Assembly: GCA_036571765.1 (NCBI GenBank)
Contig: BROE01000024.1
Location: forward strand, 6,342,048 to 6,406,047
Length of the DNA stretch: 64,000 nt
Reading direction: 5' to 3'
Source: Plecoglossus altivelis
Lineage: Eukaryota > Chordata > Actinopteri > Osmeriformes > Plecoglossidae
Under the pieces are notes generated by a model, which saw only the letters and a list, made by a program, of their open reading frames with translations, did not search any database and had not been told where the DNA came from. A program made the position numbers and the translations under genes. The first letter of the stretch is position 1, and every line of letters starts with the position of its first letter. Shown piece after piece: positions 26,819 to 40,600 of this stretch.

Positions 26819-27118
26819 CAGTGTACACACACAGTGCTGAACACGCAACAGTGAACACACACAGAACTGAACACACCCTACAGTGTACACACACAGTACT
26901 GCGCTCACCACACAGTGTACACACACATTACTAAATGCACAACAGTGTACACACATACAGTACTGCACACACCCCACAGTGTACACACACAGCACTTAAC
27001 ACACAACAGTGTACACATACAGTACTGCACACACCCCACAGTGTACACACACAGTACTGAACACCCTCCCAGTGTACCACCCCACAATGCACACACACAG
27101 TTCTGAACACGCCACAGC
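26819..27118 (+). repeat. Minisatellite, 30-34-bp CA-rich unit
   Basis: About nine copies of a unit opening CAGTGTACACACACAGTACT and ending with a variable ACCCCA or AACA segment. CAGTG starts at 26819, 26849, 26881, 26913, 26943, 26977, 27007, 27039 and 27070, so spacing varies between 30 and 34. The minus strand reads as Cys/Val-rich repeats, which is an artefact. Confidence 0.88.
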
Positions 27119-28087
27119 GCTCCTGCCAGGACAAACCACACACCTACATACCCCGCAGTACCTCCCAGAAAACCATGTCAGTGTTTCTGGCCCATGCTGT
27201 TGGATGGCATTGTAAAAAAGCCCATCTAAGCTTATTCTCCCTGCTTACTTTGACTGTAAGCTCAGCCTCATCCTGCTTTTCTCTCCTCTCCTCTTGCCTG
27301 CGGTTTTAGTGGCACAGGGAACACAAGGCGACATGCAGTTTTTTTTAAACTCTTGGCTTAACCATCTGTATCGCCATGGCAAAGAGGACACCCAGACATG
27401 TACCATAAGATTCCCCACAACATAAACCAGGAGTGGGGGTGAATTTGAAGGCAGAGAAAATAATTAGGGAGAGACTAAAAAGAGCATGGAGAGACAGGGG
27501 AGAAGCCTGTGGAAGGGGAGGAGGTAAGGTCAGGGGATAAGAAGAGAAGAGCAGGTGAGGAAGGAAGGAAGGAAGGGGAAAACATGATAGCTAGCATAGT
27601 GAGAAGCTGAAGAAGCAGAGGGGTAATGGAAGGAAATCAGAAACGGAGCAGAGATGGTGAGCCTCTGATGGAGAACACTAGCTTAGAAATCATTGTGTCT
27701 ATGTTTGGTAACAATGAACAAATTCTGGGTAATGTGGCCATGCAAGCAAAGCCCCGAAGGGAGGCATTTTTTTACACTTTGTTGGACAAAATCATTAGCA
27801 GGTTCCTCTTACCTTTCTGACCAAAGGCCTCTATTTATAATTCATACTAATGGTCCTGTGTGTGTAATTATACAGTTGCTTCATTGTTGTTGAGGACCGT
27901 TGTACAGTTTCGGTGCAATAGAGTTGGTTTGGATTGTTAGCAAAGAGAGAGAGAGTGATTGGAAGTGTGCATGTTTGAATGTGTGTGAACAGCTATAGGC
28001 AGCTCACTCAACACACATTCTGACCTGACTCCATCATCAGCCTCCAGCTATTTATTTTCCGCAGTATAAAAAAGTGTGACACCGCGC
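27119..28087. other. Non-coding, no gene recognised
   Basis: Purine-rich between 27430 and 27660 (GGAAGGAAGGAAGG near 27561). No coding signal. Confidence 0.5.
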
Positions 28088-28118
<31 letters not shown>

Positions 28119-28119
28119 C

Positions 28120-28179
<60 letters not shown>
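28088..28179 (+). repeat. (GA)n microsatellite
   Basis: About 46 GA units with scattered AAAG and CG interruptions. Confidence 0.95.
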
Positions 28180-28182
<3 letters not shown>

Positions 28183-28599
28183 GGAGTAAAACATTGTAAG
28201 AACAGCGCAGCTATGAGAAATGTGTGCAATGCATTTGTCTATTTAAACACACATGTGCCTGTGTCTGTCTTTACCTTCAATACATCCAGGCTACATAGAG
28301 AACCAACTGGAATTCTGAAATCCATGGAGATTAAAAAACCCTTTGAAAAAGTTATCAAATGCAGATGATTCACTACATATTTTTTACTTGCTGGGCAGCT
28401 GTCATTTTGATGGATTACTACTGCAAATGTCTAAAGGGTGGCCACTTCACCTTTCGACATTTTACTATCGTTGATCATCTTCCTGTTTATTTTGGATGAA
28501 CACCAAAACACAGGCTGCAGACTAATATAATATATAAACAACATTACAGCAACTTTCAAAATGTCTATTTTATAATGCCAATCAAATAACACAATAGTC

Positions 28600-28830
28600 T
28601 ATTCCAACAGGGACATCTTAACTCCACTGATTGGCTTTGTTGAGTCCCATGTTGATAATAACTGACTTTTCAGTAATTTTGTTAGTTTGCTGAAGTGAAG
28701 GCTAGTTCATAACCTCACCTGCTGCCTGGATGTGATTTTAATAAGAGGAGCAGGGGGCTGTGATAAACAAATTAATCCCTCACTGGATGCAGGGTTGAAA
28801 TCTGTGATTTTTTTAACTGCTGGGTTTTGA
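28600..28830. other. Candidate conserved non-coding element
   Basis: Contains GATAAACAAATTAATCCC (forkhead-like and homeobox cores near 28762) in repeat-free flanks. Confidence 0.25.
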
Positions 28831-30083
28831 TTAGACAGATAAAAGTTGTTATTTGGTTTAGTGTTGGCACCATGTTGTGTGGTGCTGATAGTGTAATCCT
28901 TCCTGTTGCACATGACCTATATTCACCCACTGCACACACTCACCCTGGATTGCGAATTTTTACACAACTTCCCTCCTTCAACTGGAGAAGAAGTGAAAGA
29001 GTATTAAAAGCTGTTTTTGCGTTTTCTGATGATGCTAAGGTCAATTTACTTTCTTATTTTTACCATTTTATTTTGCATGTGTTATGTCTTCTCACGCCGG
29101 GTTTCTGGAACGCATTCCAACACGTCCTGTCAAATTCATGGGATTAAACCAGTGCCACCCTGCCACAGTGCCTGCTGGGGGAGAGCAGGATACTAGGTTT
29201 CAGGCAATACACTCTCACAGAGCTATAGGAAGCTGTAGAGCAAAGGACGTCTGGTTTAGAATTCATCTATATTCCCTTGTGAAGCACACCCTGCTGTGTT
29301 GGCCTTTAATTGGGTGACCAGCAGCTCGGTCTTCTTGTAATGGTCACCGACCGTTACAGAAAGAAATACAGAAATTTGATTGTGAATGATCTTTTCCCTC
29401 TAGTTATAATTACACGACTCTCCGAAGGAGGTAACCAAAAGGAGAATGGAGACCACTTTTAATGTGTTCTTTTTTCCTTTTTCTCAAACACTTTCTCCTC
29501 ATAATTGGTGACTGATCATTGATATAATAAAATTTCTTTGCCGTAAGGATTTGATGGTTGCATGAACTATAACTAACAGTCTCTAAGATTGTAGAGCTAT
29601 CCACCACGCCAGTGTAAGTTTTCAAGCTTTGAGATGAAACAATGTATATATTATTTTTGGAATGATGAATGCAGTAAAGAATTGAATTTCCTCTCAGGAT
29701 TTTTATTTCATAGCAGTTACAAAATACTTTAGATCCACTAACAAAAGGATTATGATTATGTTAATGAAAAACCAGAAACTTTCTTAGCTTATGCACAAGA
29801 AATGAACAATCGAAAATATACTTGGTTTGATTCATACAACTATAGAGAGTAAAAAATGCAGTTGCAAAGTAGAAAACAATAAGTTTTGTCTGACTGAAAA
29901 ATGGTCCTAAAACCTTCGATGAAGTCTTGTAGTTCTGTTCAATATTGCGAGTAATTTTAGACAAAAATAAGATTAGAAAGTCGGAGAAGTCAAGTCTTTA
30001 AAAAGGATGTATTGACTGCTTTTAAAAGATAACTTTTTCAGTAAACCTTTCAAACGGAAAATTCCAAACTCTCTGCATGTGCC

Positions 30084-30662
30084 GACATGGCTAAAAATAT
30101 TGGCACCCTAGTACTTATTTCAAATAACTTACAAAACCCGTGTCTAAAAAGAGTTCACAATGGCAATTGTCTCCTGGCATAGATCCACCATTCTTGTTTA
30201 AATTGTTCGATTTTTTCCAAGACTTTCATGGTGCTGCATGACTCACTGATCCAGGCTATTTACTAGCTGCAGAACAGTCTAACATTTTGCCCTGAAATAA
30301 TTTGGGTGTTTTTGTCCTGACAAAATAAAAAGATTTGTCCTTGAGCAGAGTCCCGGATTTCTGACACTAGATCCATCTAACTGACTTGAAATTTGCTTCA
30401 GCTTTCTATCTGCTTCTAAAATGAACCCAAAATGTTGTCACATAATACTTGCATGGACAAAATTGTCCAGTAGACATTTAAAAAGTATCTGCAGTACAAA
30501 TGCAGATCCAATGGGGAGTCAGTTACTAGTGCTAATCTCCGAAGATTGTGATTGTGTATACTGACAGACCTTAAATGATTTTGGCAATCTGGATCAGAAC
30601 AATGGAATAATAGCATTTTGTCAAATTAATAGGTTTGGGTCTCAACATTTTGCTCAGCTGTT
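30084..30662. mobile_element. Degenerate Tc1/mariner-like DNA transposon relic
   Basis: The left end GGCTAAAAATATTGGCACCC (30089-30108) matches the terminal pattern shared by many fish Tc1/mariner-like elements. The right end (30632-30660), read on the minus strand as TGAGCAAAATGTTGAGACCC, is an imperfect inverted copy. The roughly 570-base interior has no intact transposase, so this is a dead, internally deleted copy. Confidence 0.45.
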
Positions 30663-33600
30663 ACTATACTGTGCTGTTACTCTGTAGTTAACTATGTAAT
30701 TTTCTCTAAAAAATAAACTCCCATTCTGAAATACATGGGTTGCCATTTTTATCCTTATGATCTGTATTGTTTAAGATGACGTGTGTGTGTTACTAAATGT
30801 AATTCCAAGACAAGGAAACAATGGCATGCTACAGAAAAGCCTTTTCTTCAGGTTGTGGGCTGTCAACATGTCAGTCTACTCTCTACAACAACCCTCCACA
30901 TTCAACGCCAGCTGCCACGCTGTCTGTTTAAGGCTCAAGTTCTGACTTCTCAACGAGTGGTAACGACTTCTGTTTTCATAAACAGCTTCTGGTGCCCTTT
31001 ATTCAATGGAGAAATAGTTGGAATGGAGAATCAACAGGAGGTTAACCGCAAGACAATCGTATTAATCAGGACTTAACTAAAGAGGAGGCGGGAGTTTAAA
31101 ACAAGAAAGCCATTACAATAAGGGCTTGTTTTTAATTAAAAATTCCCTTAAGCTCACGGACCCTCTTAACGTAACCACATTCCACACACACAAGTGCACA
31201 CACTCAAATGCATGCGCGTACACACACACAACCTCAACAAACAAGCACATTTAAACACACACGTACACAATGGTTTCCCTTGTGATGCGGCGAACATGAT
31301 GTTGGCACGTGGTCTGGCTTCATGTATTACCAGTGAGCCTGTCCATGAGCAAAGCAATTATAGCATCTCAGGCAGCAAAAAAAATAAAAAGGGAAAACAT
31401 TTAAAACAAGCCTGTGATGAGCGTGTCCCGTTGAATTGATGGGTTTGCTATGGCAAGGTGTTTGTGTTCCGCATAGCTCCCCTGGAGGGCCTGGGAGGGC
31501 TCTACCCTGTCTTCCTCCATCCACGCGTTGCTCATCATCCCATTCAAATGAAATGTAAATCCCTCCTCTCTCTATGCCAGCACCTCTCAGTCTCTCTCTC
31601 TCTCTCTCTATTTCTATCTCCCCCAGTCACTCACTCGATCGCTCTGTCTGTTTCAGTCTCAGTCCAGCTTCGCTCACTCTTTCCCTGCATCTCTGTTTCT
31701 CTAGCAAACCAACCCTATTAGAGCCATCCTCATAACATCCTTTCTTCTTCTGTTCCCATCTCTTTTACCATGACCCAGGCATTCCCTTTGAAAGAAGCTT
31801 TTTACATTTCTGTCATTTTTTCAGACCAAAAGGTATGGTTTTTTTTACGAATAGCACTGAGTAGCACCTCTGTGTTGGATAGGCAGGAACACTTGTCTAG
31901 AACTGCAGGAACAAAAATGCAGTATCTCTGTATGCCAATGACCCTGGAGGAAATGGATGAGTTTCTCCCCCTTAGAATAAACCTCAAATTAATCTCCTAG
32001 GCTCAAAAACCAGTTGGCATAATAATAATAATACATTTTCTGAGGTTATTGCACTTTGCAGGTAGATCAACCTGACAAGATGCTGTTTGTTCTGCTCTTG
32101 TGCTATCCTAATAACAACATAACAATGTAAGATTGTCTGGAACAGGCTGAGTAGACTGTCTGATTCAACTACAACCTAATTGCAGTACACAATGAACACT
32201 TGACAGACCATCTTTGCTCACAAAATCCATGGCTGACAGATTGCGCACATATGTACAGCATTATTCTGACTTTTTCAGATGGGTCATTTGCAGAGCCCAC
32301 ACTTGCTTACCTCGCAACTGACACTTGTTTGAAATGTACACAGACAGAAGCACTGGCAGACACATCGCTCATTGCCTACAGTTTGGTTCAAATTTTGAAA
32401 GCCATCTGGTGAGTGTCAGAATCTGAAGGAAGACTTGCTCCTGCTGTTTAGTCAGAAAGGCTACAACCATCCAGTATCACCAGTATACCATATGAAGTAT
32501 GATGCCTATGGGAGTGCAATTATAAATACAATGCATTAGTTAGCATTTACTGTGCACACATAGCGATTATAGATAGAGGCTTGCACAAAGTAGGCTTTCA
32601 GAATGATTCCTTCAACAAACCGAAAGTATGCATGTATTCCAAAATACAATAATTATTTAACAATTCTAAATTACATAAAGGTGGGTGAAAAACATGTATT
32701 TCGCTAAGTGTGATTATAAAGACTAGAACTCACAGTTCACTTTTGATATATTGGCCCTATGTGCACTTAACACATCTACAATAGTGGGGACATTTTCTGG
32801 AAATAATTGTTTGCAAAGTCTTAAGGTTCATAGACTCTACTAATGGTAAGAAAGGTAAAGTGTATATCATACGCATTGTACTTTTTAATCCACAAATTTC
32901 CTCGACTGATCATAAAAATTCAGTTGTACTTTGCGCAGGGAGAATAAAAGTCCCTCATTTACATTCCAGCTCTGGGCGGATTTGGTAGAGCTGTTGAAGA
33001 CTTAGTTTGGGGGGGGGGGGGTAGCTCATTGCAAAGTACGATGGGTTCTAGATACTAGGATGAGATTGTGGAATGGGACCAGAGTAATCCCAGGTCACCT
33101 TCACACACTCAACATCCTCCATTTCTCTCCGGCCCGTTCTCTCTCTTTTTGCCGGTCTCTCTCTCTCTCTGACATCAGTCAGACTGTTTCTCTCTCTTTG
33201 GCTCACTCAGTCTGTTTCTCTCCCTATCTTTGATCCATCTCTCTCAGTCTCTCACTCTCTGTCCATCACTGGACATGTCGACCTTTCTTTCACACATCAC
33301 CTGTCTGTCTCTTCGACCCCGTCTGCCAGATTTGAGCAGCCTGTCACATTACATTGTCATTTTACCTGCAGCAAGTAACAATGATCTTTGCCACAAAGGA
33401 ATAGACTATCCTCGGACTGTTGCATAATCTGACAATACCCCATTCGCTGACAAAACATTGACTGGGGGCAATGAATGATGGTAGTGGTATGCTGGTCAGT
33501 TGTTGTCCAGTCAAAGATACATTTTGAAGCTCAGTTTCTGCGTCATCAAAAGTAAAGTCCTCTTCTTTCTAAGTGACTGGATCTCTTCCAAGAAGTCCCA

Positions 33601-34490
33601 TCAATATGTAACGAGTGAAACATCATGTTTTGTATGCATCTGCCTTGTTGCATGATAGAGAGGGGACACAAGCTCTGACGTCATATTTCCTCCTGGGAGA
33701 GAAGAGGAGGAAGGCCATGGAAGCCTCAGACTGGGCCAGACTGGGCTTCACAAAGACTTGAGGATCTGGACAAATCCTATTTACAGTCCAAAGGGTGGCT
33801 GGATGAACAAATTAGATATGTCATATCGTACTAATGTAACTTACTCAGAATTGTGTTTGCAGCCAGACTGGTTGGTTAAGATACAGACAGATTGGAGAGC
33901 TTTATTTCTCTGAATATAAAATGCCACATCGCCTTCTGTTGTTCAACTTTGGTAATACATGGTTCTTCCATTTCTCCATATTGTATTGTTTTTGATGGCC
34001 TCATTCTACCGTGCTCTGTGACAACAGCTAAAATAAATAATGCATATTGTTGTGTTGTTAACAATTCAAGAAACATGAACGATATGATTCATTTCCCTGG
34101 TTTGTCTGTGAATTGCATTAATGCTGCATGAGTCAGCTATTCTCAGCAATAACATAAGGGCAAATGTTTGGATTTTTAAAATGAAAGTAGACCTCCTTCT
34201 TAATCTTGCACACTCTGATGTCAGATAGGGATAGTTAACCATTCAAACGAGAAGAAGGTCTTACAAATTTAAGGCCTTGTTTCAAGCATACTTGACAAGT
34301 TACAGTGAATACATTTCTCTGATATTTCCCTACTTTGGACCTTGTTCCTGCATCCCTATTGTCCATGCTTTCTTGCAGGTCCTGTAGTCCAATTTGACAA
34401 GTTCCCTTAGGTTTTGTTAGTAAGTCCTGTACTGTCAAATCTTGCTTTGTAAGGCAACCATGATTTGGTTTATTGGAGAAGAGGAACATG
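30663..34490. other. Non-coding, no gene recognised
   Basis: Holds CT-rich patches (31588-31610, 33147-33172), a G-run (33009-33020), CA-rich sequence (31185-31265), a CNE-like stretch near 31080-31150 and a full CRE palindrome TGACGTCA at 33676-33683. Confidence 0.45.
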
Positions 34491-34495
34491 AGACA

Positions 34496-34514
34496 CTTCT
34501 GCCATCTTGTGGAG
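34496..34514 (-). promoter_or_regulatory. CTCF-like motif
   Basis: On the minus strand the site reads CTCCACAAGATGGCAGAAG, a close match to the CTCF core CCASNAGRKGGCR. It is about 7.4 kb upstream of mc4r. Occupancy is inferred from sequence only. Confidence 0.45.
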
Positions 34515-37359
34515 AAAGAATAATAAAACCCCCCGATGTAATTACTCAAACAATTTGCAATCCGCAGGGTGTGAATGGGCTTCATTCCATTCTTTCGGTG
34601 TTTGAACAAGTTTGCATTTCATGAAACATCTGGAATATGAAAAGAAGTGGAAGGCTGCATTTTAACTGATGTTTACTTCTGAACGTTCCCTGAAGAAACA
34701 CAACATCTTGTTAGAAGTCAGAGAGTCTTCACCATGTTACTATGGGAACATCTGAGACCTGCAGGGCACACTGACCTACCACTTCCCACTCAACAGATGT
34801 TCTTATTTCCCTATCTCTTCTACAGTGAAGCTTTATCAACAGCGTCTATGAGGACTTTGTCATTTGGGAGTCCAGATGCTTTGTTGGAATACCTGATTAC
34901 ATGCCGGCCAATCAATGTGAAAACATCTGTTTACCTGGGGAGCAAGCAAGGGTTCAAACCACCACAGATCTGCGCATTAGAATCTGCAGGCTACCAAAGA
35001 ACCCTGCTACTTGTATTCAAAATATGAGCAGCCGCGAACACTAAATAATTAAAAAGACATGTTGCAGTACAATAGGTATTGACTCTTTTGTTTTTATGTT
35101 CCTTCAATATTACGTTTACTTCCTTTTCTGTTAGAGTATGATGTAAAGGTTGAGGCATTGGGTAATTAATACTGGACTCTAGTTAAAGCATTGAACATCT
35201 CTCAGTTAAGTTCAGACATGTTTTGTTACAGCAATGGAAATTGCATATGCATTCTACTGTGCGTGAATGTTTAAGAATAGCTGTAACAAATACGCGGTAA
35301 CAATTCTGCAGTTGAATATGCAGTTGATGACTTTGGTTTCAAACCAAAGCCAGCAGATGTCCCTGTTTGACTAATCCACACTTCAACTACGAATGTTGCA
35401 GTCATCTCCATCATCTACTGCCCTGGAAAAAAATGGTTGAACACTGCACCTTTTCTTTCATGCAATGGTCTCTTTTTTTCAAGAGCTGTACATTCATCCA
35501 TTGCCATGCAGTTTATGCACTTCAAACACAAGCCATTTGACTGTGAATGAATCTTTGATGAGCTATGGTCCGCATTCCCTATCAGGTTCTAAGTCAAGTC
35601 AATGACAGTCCAAGGAACTGGTGTGCACCAGTAGGTACACGCTCCACCAGTCATACATTAAGGCAAACATTTCATGGCAATTAACCTGTGGGTCAGCATT
35701 TCAAAAGCAAGCACAGCTTTCCCGCTGATGTGCCTGTGTGTATTGAAGCGTGATAGTCCCTGTGTGTTCATCTGTTTGCATGATCACACTGCTGTTGCAA
35801 TGCCCAAATCCCATTGAGGAAATACAGCATGCCAGTTGATATGTTGCTTACATGGTTGGACTGAATAAGTCTGACATCTATCAGCCATCAGTCTTTATAT
35901 GACTGTATATTCATTTTATTTTCATCAGTAAGAACGGTTCTACAGTGACGCGATCGCACTGATGTGATCAGGTGTTTATCCAGGACCACAGCATGTTTCC
36001 ATGACAACTCCCAGTTATAATCGGAAAAGAGGAGAGAAAGATTGATTTATGCATTTCCAGATAATGTGCCATTAATGTTTCTCAAAAAAGACATAATGTG
36101 CACATTTTCCTCTCAAACAAAATGTTGAAATATTGTAAATATGTTGGTAAACATCACATATGCCTGTTGCGGACTCTTGGCTGAAAATAATGGCTTTTTC
36201 AAAGAAGAATCTTTACAGAAGACACATCCAAAAATGTAGAAACCAGCACCTGATTACTCATTGTTATTAAATATAACATAGACCAGTTATAAAGTAAGGA
36301 AATCAACATAATGTGCAAGGGAGGATATGCTTCAGCATGGCACTGACCATATGCTTTGCAAGGACTTACCACTTTTGATAGAAACCTATTTGTCTCATGC
36401 ATAAAAACGGACATTTTCCAATTTACTGTGAACTGAGCCAAATGTACATAATTTGAGCAACTACTCTAATTGCTCAGCCAGAGTGGATGTCAGTGTCAAG
36501 TACGTGTAAAATCTGTACATTGTAGAATAGATAACACTTTTTGCCTGATTCTATTTCAAACACCAAGTCATTTTAAGAATCTGAATAAACTCTAACTTTG
36601 CTAGAAAGTCTGCAAAGAAAGTTTATGTTTTAAAGAAACTTATGATTATTGAAAAGTGTAGCACCGTTGCAGATGGATTTCTAACACCGGCACAGCAGTT
36701 TCCACACTGTAGCCATACTGTGAGAGCCTCCTCATGTCATGGCTGGAGGAAGAATAACTTTTGATTAAGACAGGACTTCTCCTTTTGCAACATTCGCAGC
36801 AACCAATTTGGTCTCTTCACTTTCCAGGAGACCCTTTGAAACAAAGAATACTGCTATGTTTTAGCCTGAAGTCACACCCTTAATTAAAAGTAGGTACTAG
36901 AGTTCAGTGAAGAGACTGAGACTAAAATAAACTGTCATCTCTTTTCAGAGGCAACCGTAGTCTGCTCAGTCTTGTGCTTGCATGTGTGTGCCGGCACACC
37001 TCTTCACATGTGCATCTACTGTATACTGCACGGTGAGTAATGGGAAGCTTTAGCATGTGTCATGTTAATCAAGTGTATCACGTAGACATGTTCCTCATAG
37101 TAGCTTCGCCATACGTCTCTCTTCTGTTCCCTCATCTTCAGCACTTTTAAGAACAGATCTTGTAAATACAAACGGCAATGATCTTTAAATTAGCCGGTGA
37201 AGAGAGATTAAAAATTTGGAGTGGGAGTAGGACTGCAGCTACCGCAGATATCGATAAACATGATGAAATAAGCCTTTTTTATTCATGCTGATCACTAACA
37301 GATATTATTTTCAATAAAAAAGTTCCTTCTAAGAATAGGTAAGGAGCATGGAAGGAACA
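34515..37359. other. Non-coding, no gene recognised
   Basis: AT-rich sequence without distinctive repeats, coding exons or RNA genes. Confidence 0.5.
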
Positions 37360-37620
37360 TGAGAAACTAGAGAAATACCAAGGGCTCAGAGAAGAGAAGA
37401 GAGAATGCTTGGAAGGTGAAGGCGACAGTGATGCCCGTGTCATCGGAGCACTCGGAGCAGTGACTCCCAAACTGGAGGAGTAGCTACAACTAATCCCTGG
37501 AAGATCACCAGACATCACAATCCAGATAAGTGCAGTACTAGGAAGAGCAGAGATACTGCGCAGAACCCTCAAGCTCCCAGGTCTCTGCTGGAGGACTCGA
37601 GCTCGAAGAATGAGACTACC
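37360..37620 (+). mobile_element. LINE reverse-transcriptase fragment (relic)
   Basis: The plus strand reads KLEKYQGLREEKRECLEG, then VIGALGAVTPKLEE, a stop, LQLIPG, and further on SAVLGRAEILRRTLKLPG. This order (a KYQ.L.E segment, VVIGALG.VTPKL, Q.IPG, and VLGTA.ILRR.LKLPG) is a familiar C-terminal signature of non-LTR retrotransposon ORF2 proteins. The in-frame stop at the usual W, and the absence of upstream domains, show a dead 5'-truncated copy. The open frame on the opposite strand is a shadow. Confidence 0.6.
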
Positions 37621-40600
37621 CAGGAAGATGAAGGACAAAGTTAAAAATATATATATTGTTTTTATATCTCAACATGTACCTCGTGTGATTGAGTCAAATG
37701 AGTAGATATGAAAGATCGCCTTTTGTACTGCTTGGGAAACTCTCTTGCTACCTTCCTCACTTTACCCACACACACGTTTTTCCTTTTATCTGAGACAAAG
37801 CACAGCTTTGAGACTTTTATTATCAAACAGTCACTGTTGCATTTAAGCCTGTAGACTTTCTTCACAGGAGCTTTTAAATGACTGACAAATGAAGACATAT
37901 CTCTCCAGCATCCTGGTTTAACATTTAAGCTCTCTTTTAAGTACAAAAGAAATTAGCACCTCAAAATGTACTGTGTTGCTTTTTCTGGATGGAACTAAAT
38001 TGGATAGTGCCTTTAAAATGGAGTCTTTTATGAAGTGTTTTCAAAACATGATTAAGGATCCATGCTCAAGGTATCCATGGATCCATGCTAAAGCAAGTGT
38101 AATACATGTATTTAGTCAAAATGAGCCAGTAGGAGTAACTAGTGACTCAGATAACAGCTGTTTTTTTGATGAGAACGTCATCTTAGTCAATGGTGCTATA
38201 CTGCTATACAACATTGTTCCCAGATTGATGGACGTGAGACTGTTAATAGATCGTGTAAACACATACTGTATGATCACAATGACTTGCACTGTGAATTGTT
38301 CCTTGAGCTGCCTTGGTGACTTTCAAGTCTGTGAAGTTGTGTGTGTTGATCTGGTCATAAAGCTGTGATGGCTCTAGTACTGTTGTCCTTTGCTCCAGGG
38401 ACAAAGCAGACATACAGTGATGCCATACAGCCAAAGTCATTAGCTTCTCCATCTCCACCACATGGGCCAAACCTCTACTCGCCATCTGAGGTGTTCTCCT
38501 TCAATTCATTGCTTGTGCTTGGCTCAAGTGGAATCAGCAGTAAATTACGCTCATGCCAGTTCCAGTTAATGGAAGTTGCATATGCACGGGCACAAGTTAA
38601 CCTTCTGCAACAACTGATAATATTCAGAGATTGTTTGGAAACTCGCATATTGGAGAACAATGTATGTTGCCTTTGTGTCACTCAACTACTTTCACTTTAC
38701 AATCGAAATGTTAAACACAATTAACAGACACTTTTGTACAATCAAATCCTTTTTGTGGCCCAGAGAGAAAGGAAACGATAACAAGCAACATGATGACAAT
38801 TTTGACATGTTCAAAGAAATTCAACCTTCTCTCAAATGTGCTTACAATACATTCCATGAAATATCTCGGCAGGTTGCAAAAAATAGGCTTTGTTAAAATG
38901 ATGTCCATAGGAAACATTAGATGGCCGACAATTTATACATCACAGTAGGGTGTTTGTATAGAAATATAAAGATGCACACAGCCACTAAAACTGTGCTTCC
39001 GAGATGCTGACCTACAGGTTAATTGCCGTTAAATATCCATATTGGTTTATGATTGTTGGAGTATTGTCCTACTTGTGCACACAAGTTCCTTGTTCCATTT
39101 CTGATCCATGGTCAGAAAAGATGCAATGATGCAAATTAATGCAAATAGTGGAAATAGATTTTTAAAATTGATTCCGAGACATAACCTATATCAGTGAGTT
39201 GTTGTGTAGAGTTCTGATTTCCTTTTTTCAGCCTACAGTAAAGATATTGTTTTAGATTATGTTTCATCAAAGCCTTTTAAATCCATGAGAGGCACACATA
39301 ACTCTTTATTTGTGAAACACGGTGTACCTTTTCACTAATGCAACACTGAAAGAGAAAACAGAAAGTGCAGCACCCAAACGAGGGCTAGAAGCAAGTTCCA
39401 TTAAATATTTTAATTTGAGCAAATTGCTGCCCACGTTACGTAATATCAATCGTAGAAATCTTATTTCAGCCTACCAAGAGGTTCTGAAAAGAGATATTTT
39501 ATTACAGCCAACAAAGGATATGAAAACTTTCAGAGAATACAAATGTCCTGTCATGGTCTCCTTTCATGACTTACTCTGCCTGTTGCTATGGCGATCAAGT
39601 TGCCCGGAACCTTTTTATTTGTCCAATACATACATACACACACCCTGTTGTCCTAGCCATCTCTCTACTGTCGAATGACTGACTTGTCCGCCTCAAGGTT
39701 ACAAATTTGCAGAGGGAAATTAGGTGTTAATCTTGGTGTGGACTGTGGACTGAGAAGAAAATGAAAAACAGTTTTCTTTGAGAATGTCCATCCACGGTTA
39801 CAATGGTTGAGGGGATTAAGGCAACAACCAAATTGTTATACTCGCAGATTTAAATTTGTATTAAGAGTCCATTGTAAATGGGGATACTTTCTCTCCCTCC
39901 CTATCCCTTGTCTCTTCGGGTGCCTGTCCATGAGTACGCGTCTCTGAAACTCTGAGCCTTCAGTACCAGACAACCTCCCTGTGACACGGTACTGCAGATT
40001 TAGAGTTAGAAAACCTTGGGTCCCCACGCAAGGTTCTCTCCCTCTATGGAAGACTGGGTTTCATCATTCAGCTGAGGTCTCTTCCAAGTGTTAGTGCAGA
40101 TAGAGGAGGAAACAGTCAACAGTAATTGCTTTGCTAACTATCTTTTCATGTTCAGTATAATTGATATTTAATAGTCAGAGATAACTTGCTAAATAAATGA
40201 AGAGGTGCCTTATCGTCTACAACCACAAGGAGAAATGAGGACTGCGTTAGAAGGAAGACCCTTTGACAAAGTTGCTGGAGAAGACTGAACTTGAAACGAC
40301 AAATCCATCTTGTCTGGCAGAGGTTAAAACACTATTTTTCATTATGTCCTTTAATTTAAAAAGCTTTTGAGTGCTTCGACCAGAATTTCACGAACATTAC
40401 AGAATGTCGGTCTGAAACTCTATTGTTGCCTATTCTGGGCACCATTTCACTGCTTTAATCCAGCACATTATAGGTCACAGGACTGGTAGACTCTATGGTG
40501 GGGACAGTGCATACTTATGTCAAGAAAATACTTCAAGGGCACAAGTACTGTACATATAGACCCACTTGAGTTATCACGCCAAGTTATGCCAGTAAAACAC

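Noticed and set aside
26689..27143. Cys-rich repetitive minus-strand frames resembling a small secreted protein
   Set aside because: They are the translation of the CA-rich minisatellite; frames shift with copy number and the start codons are arbitrary.
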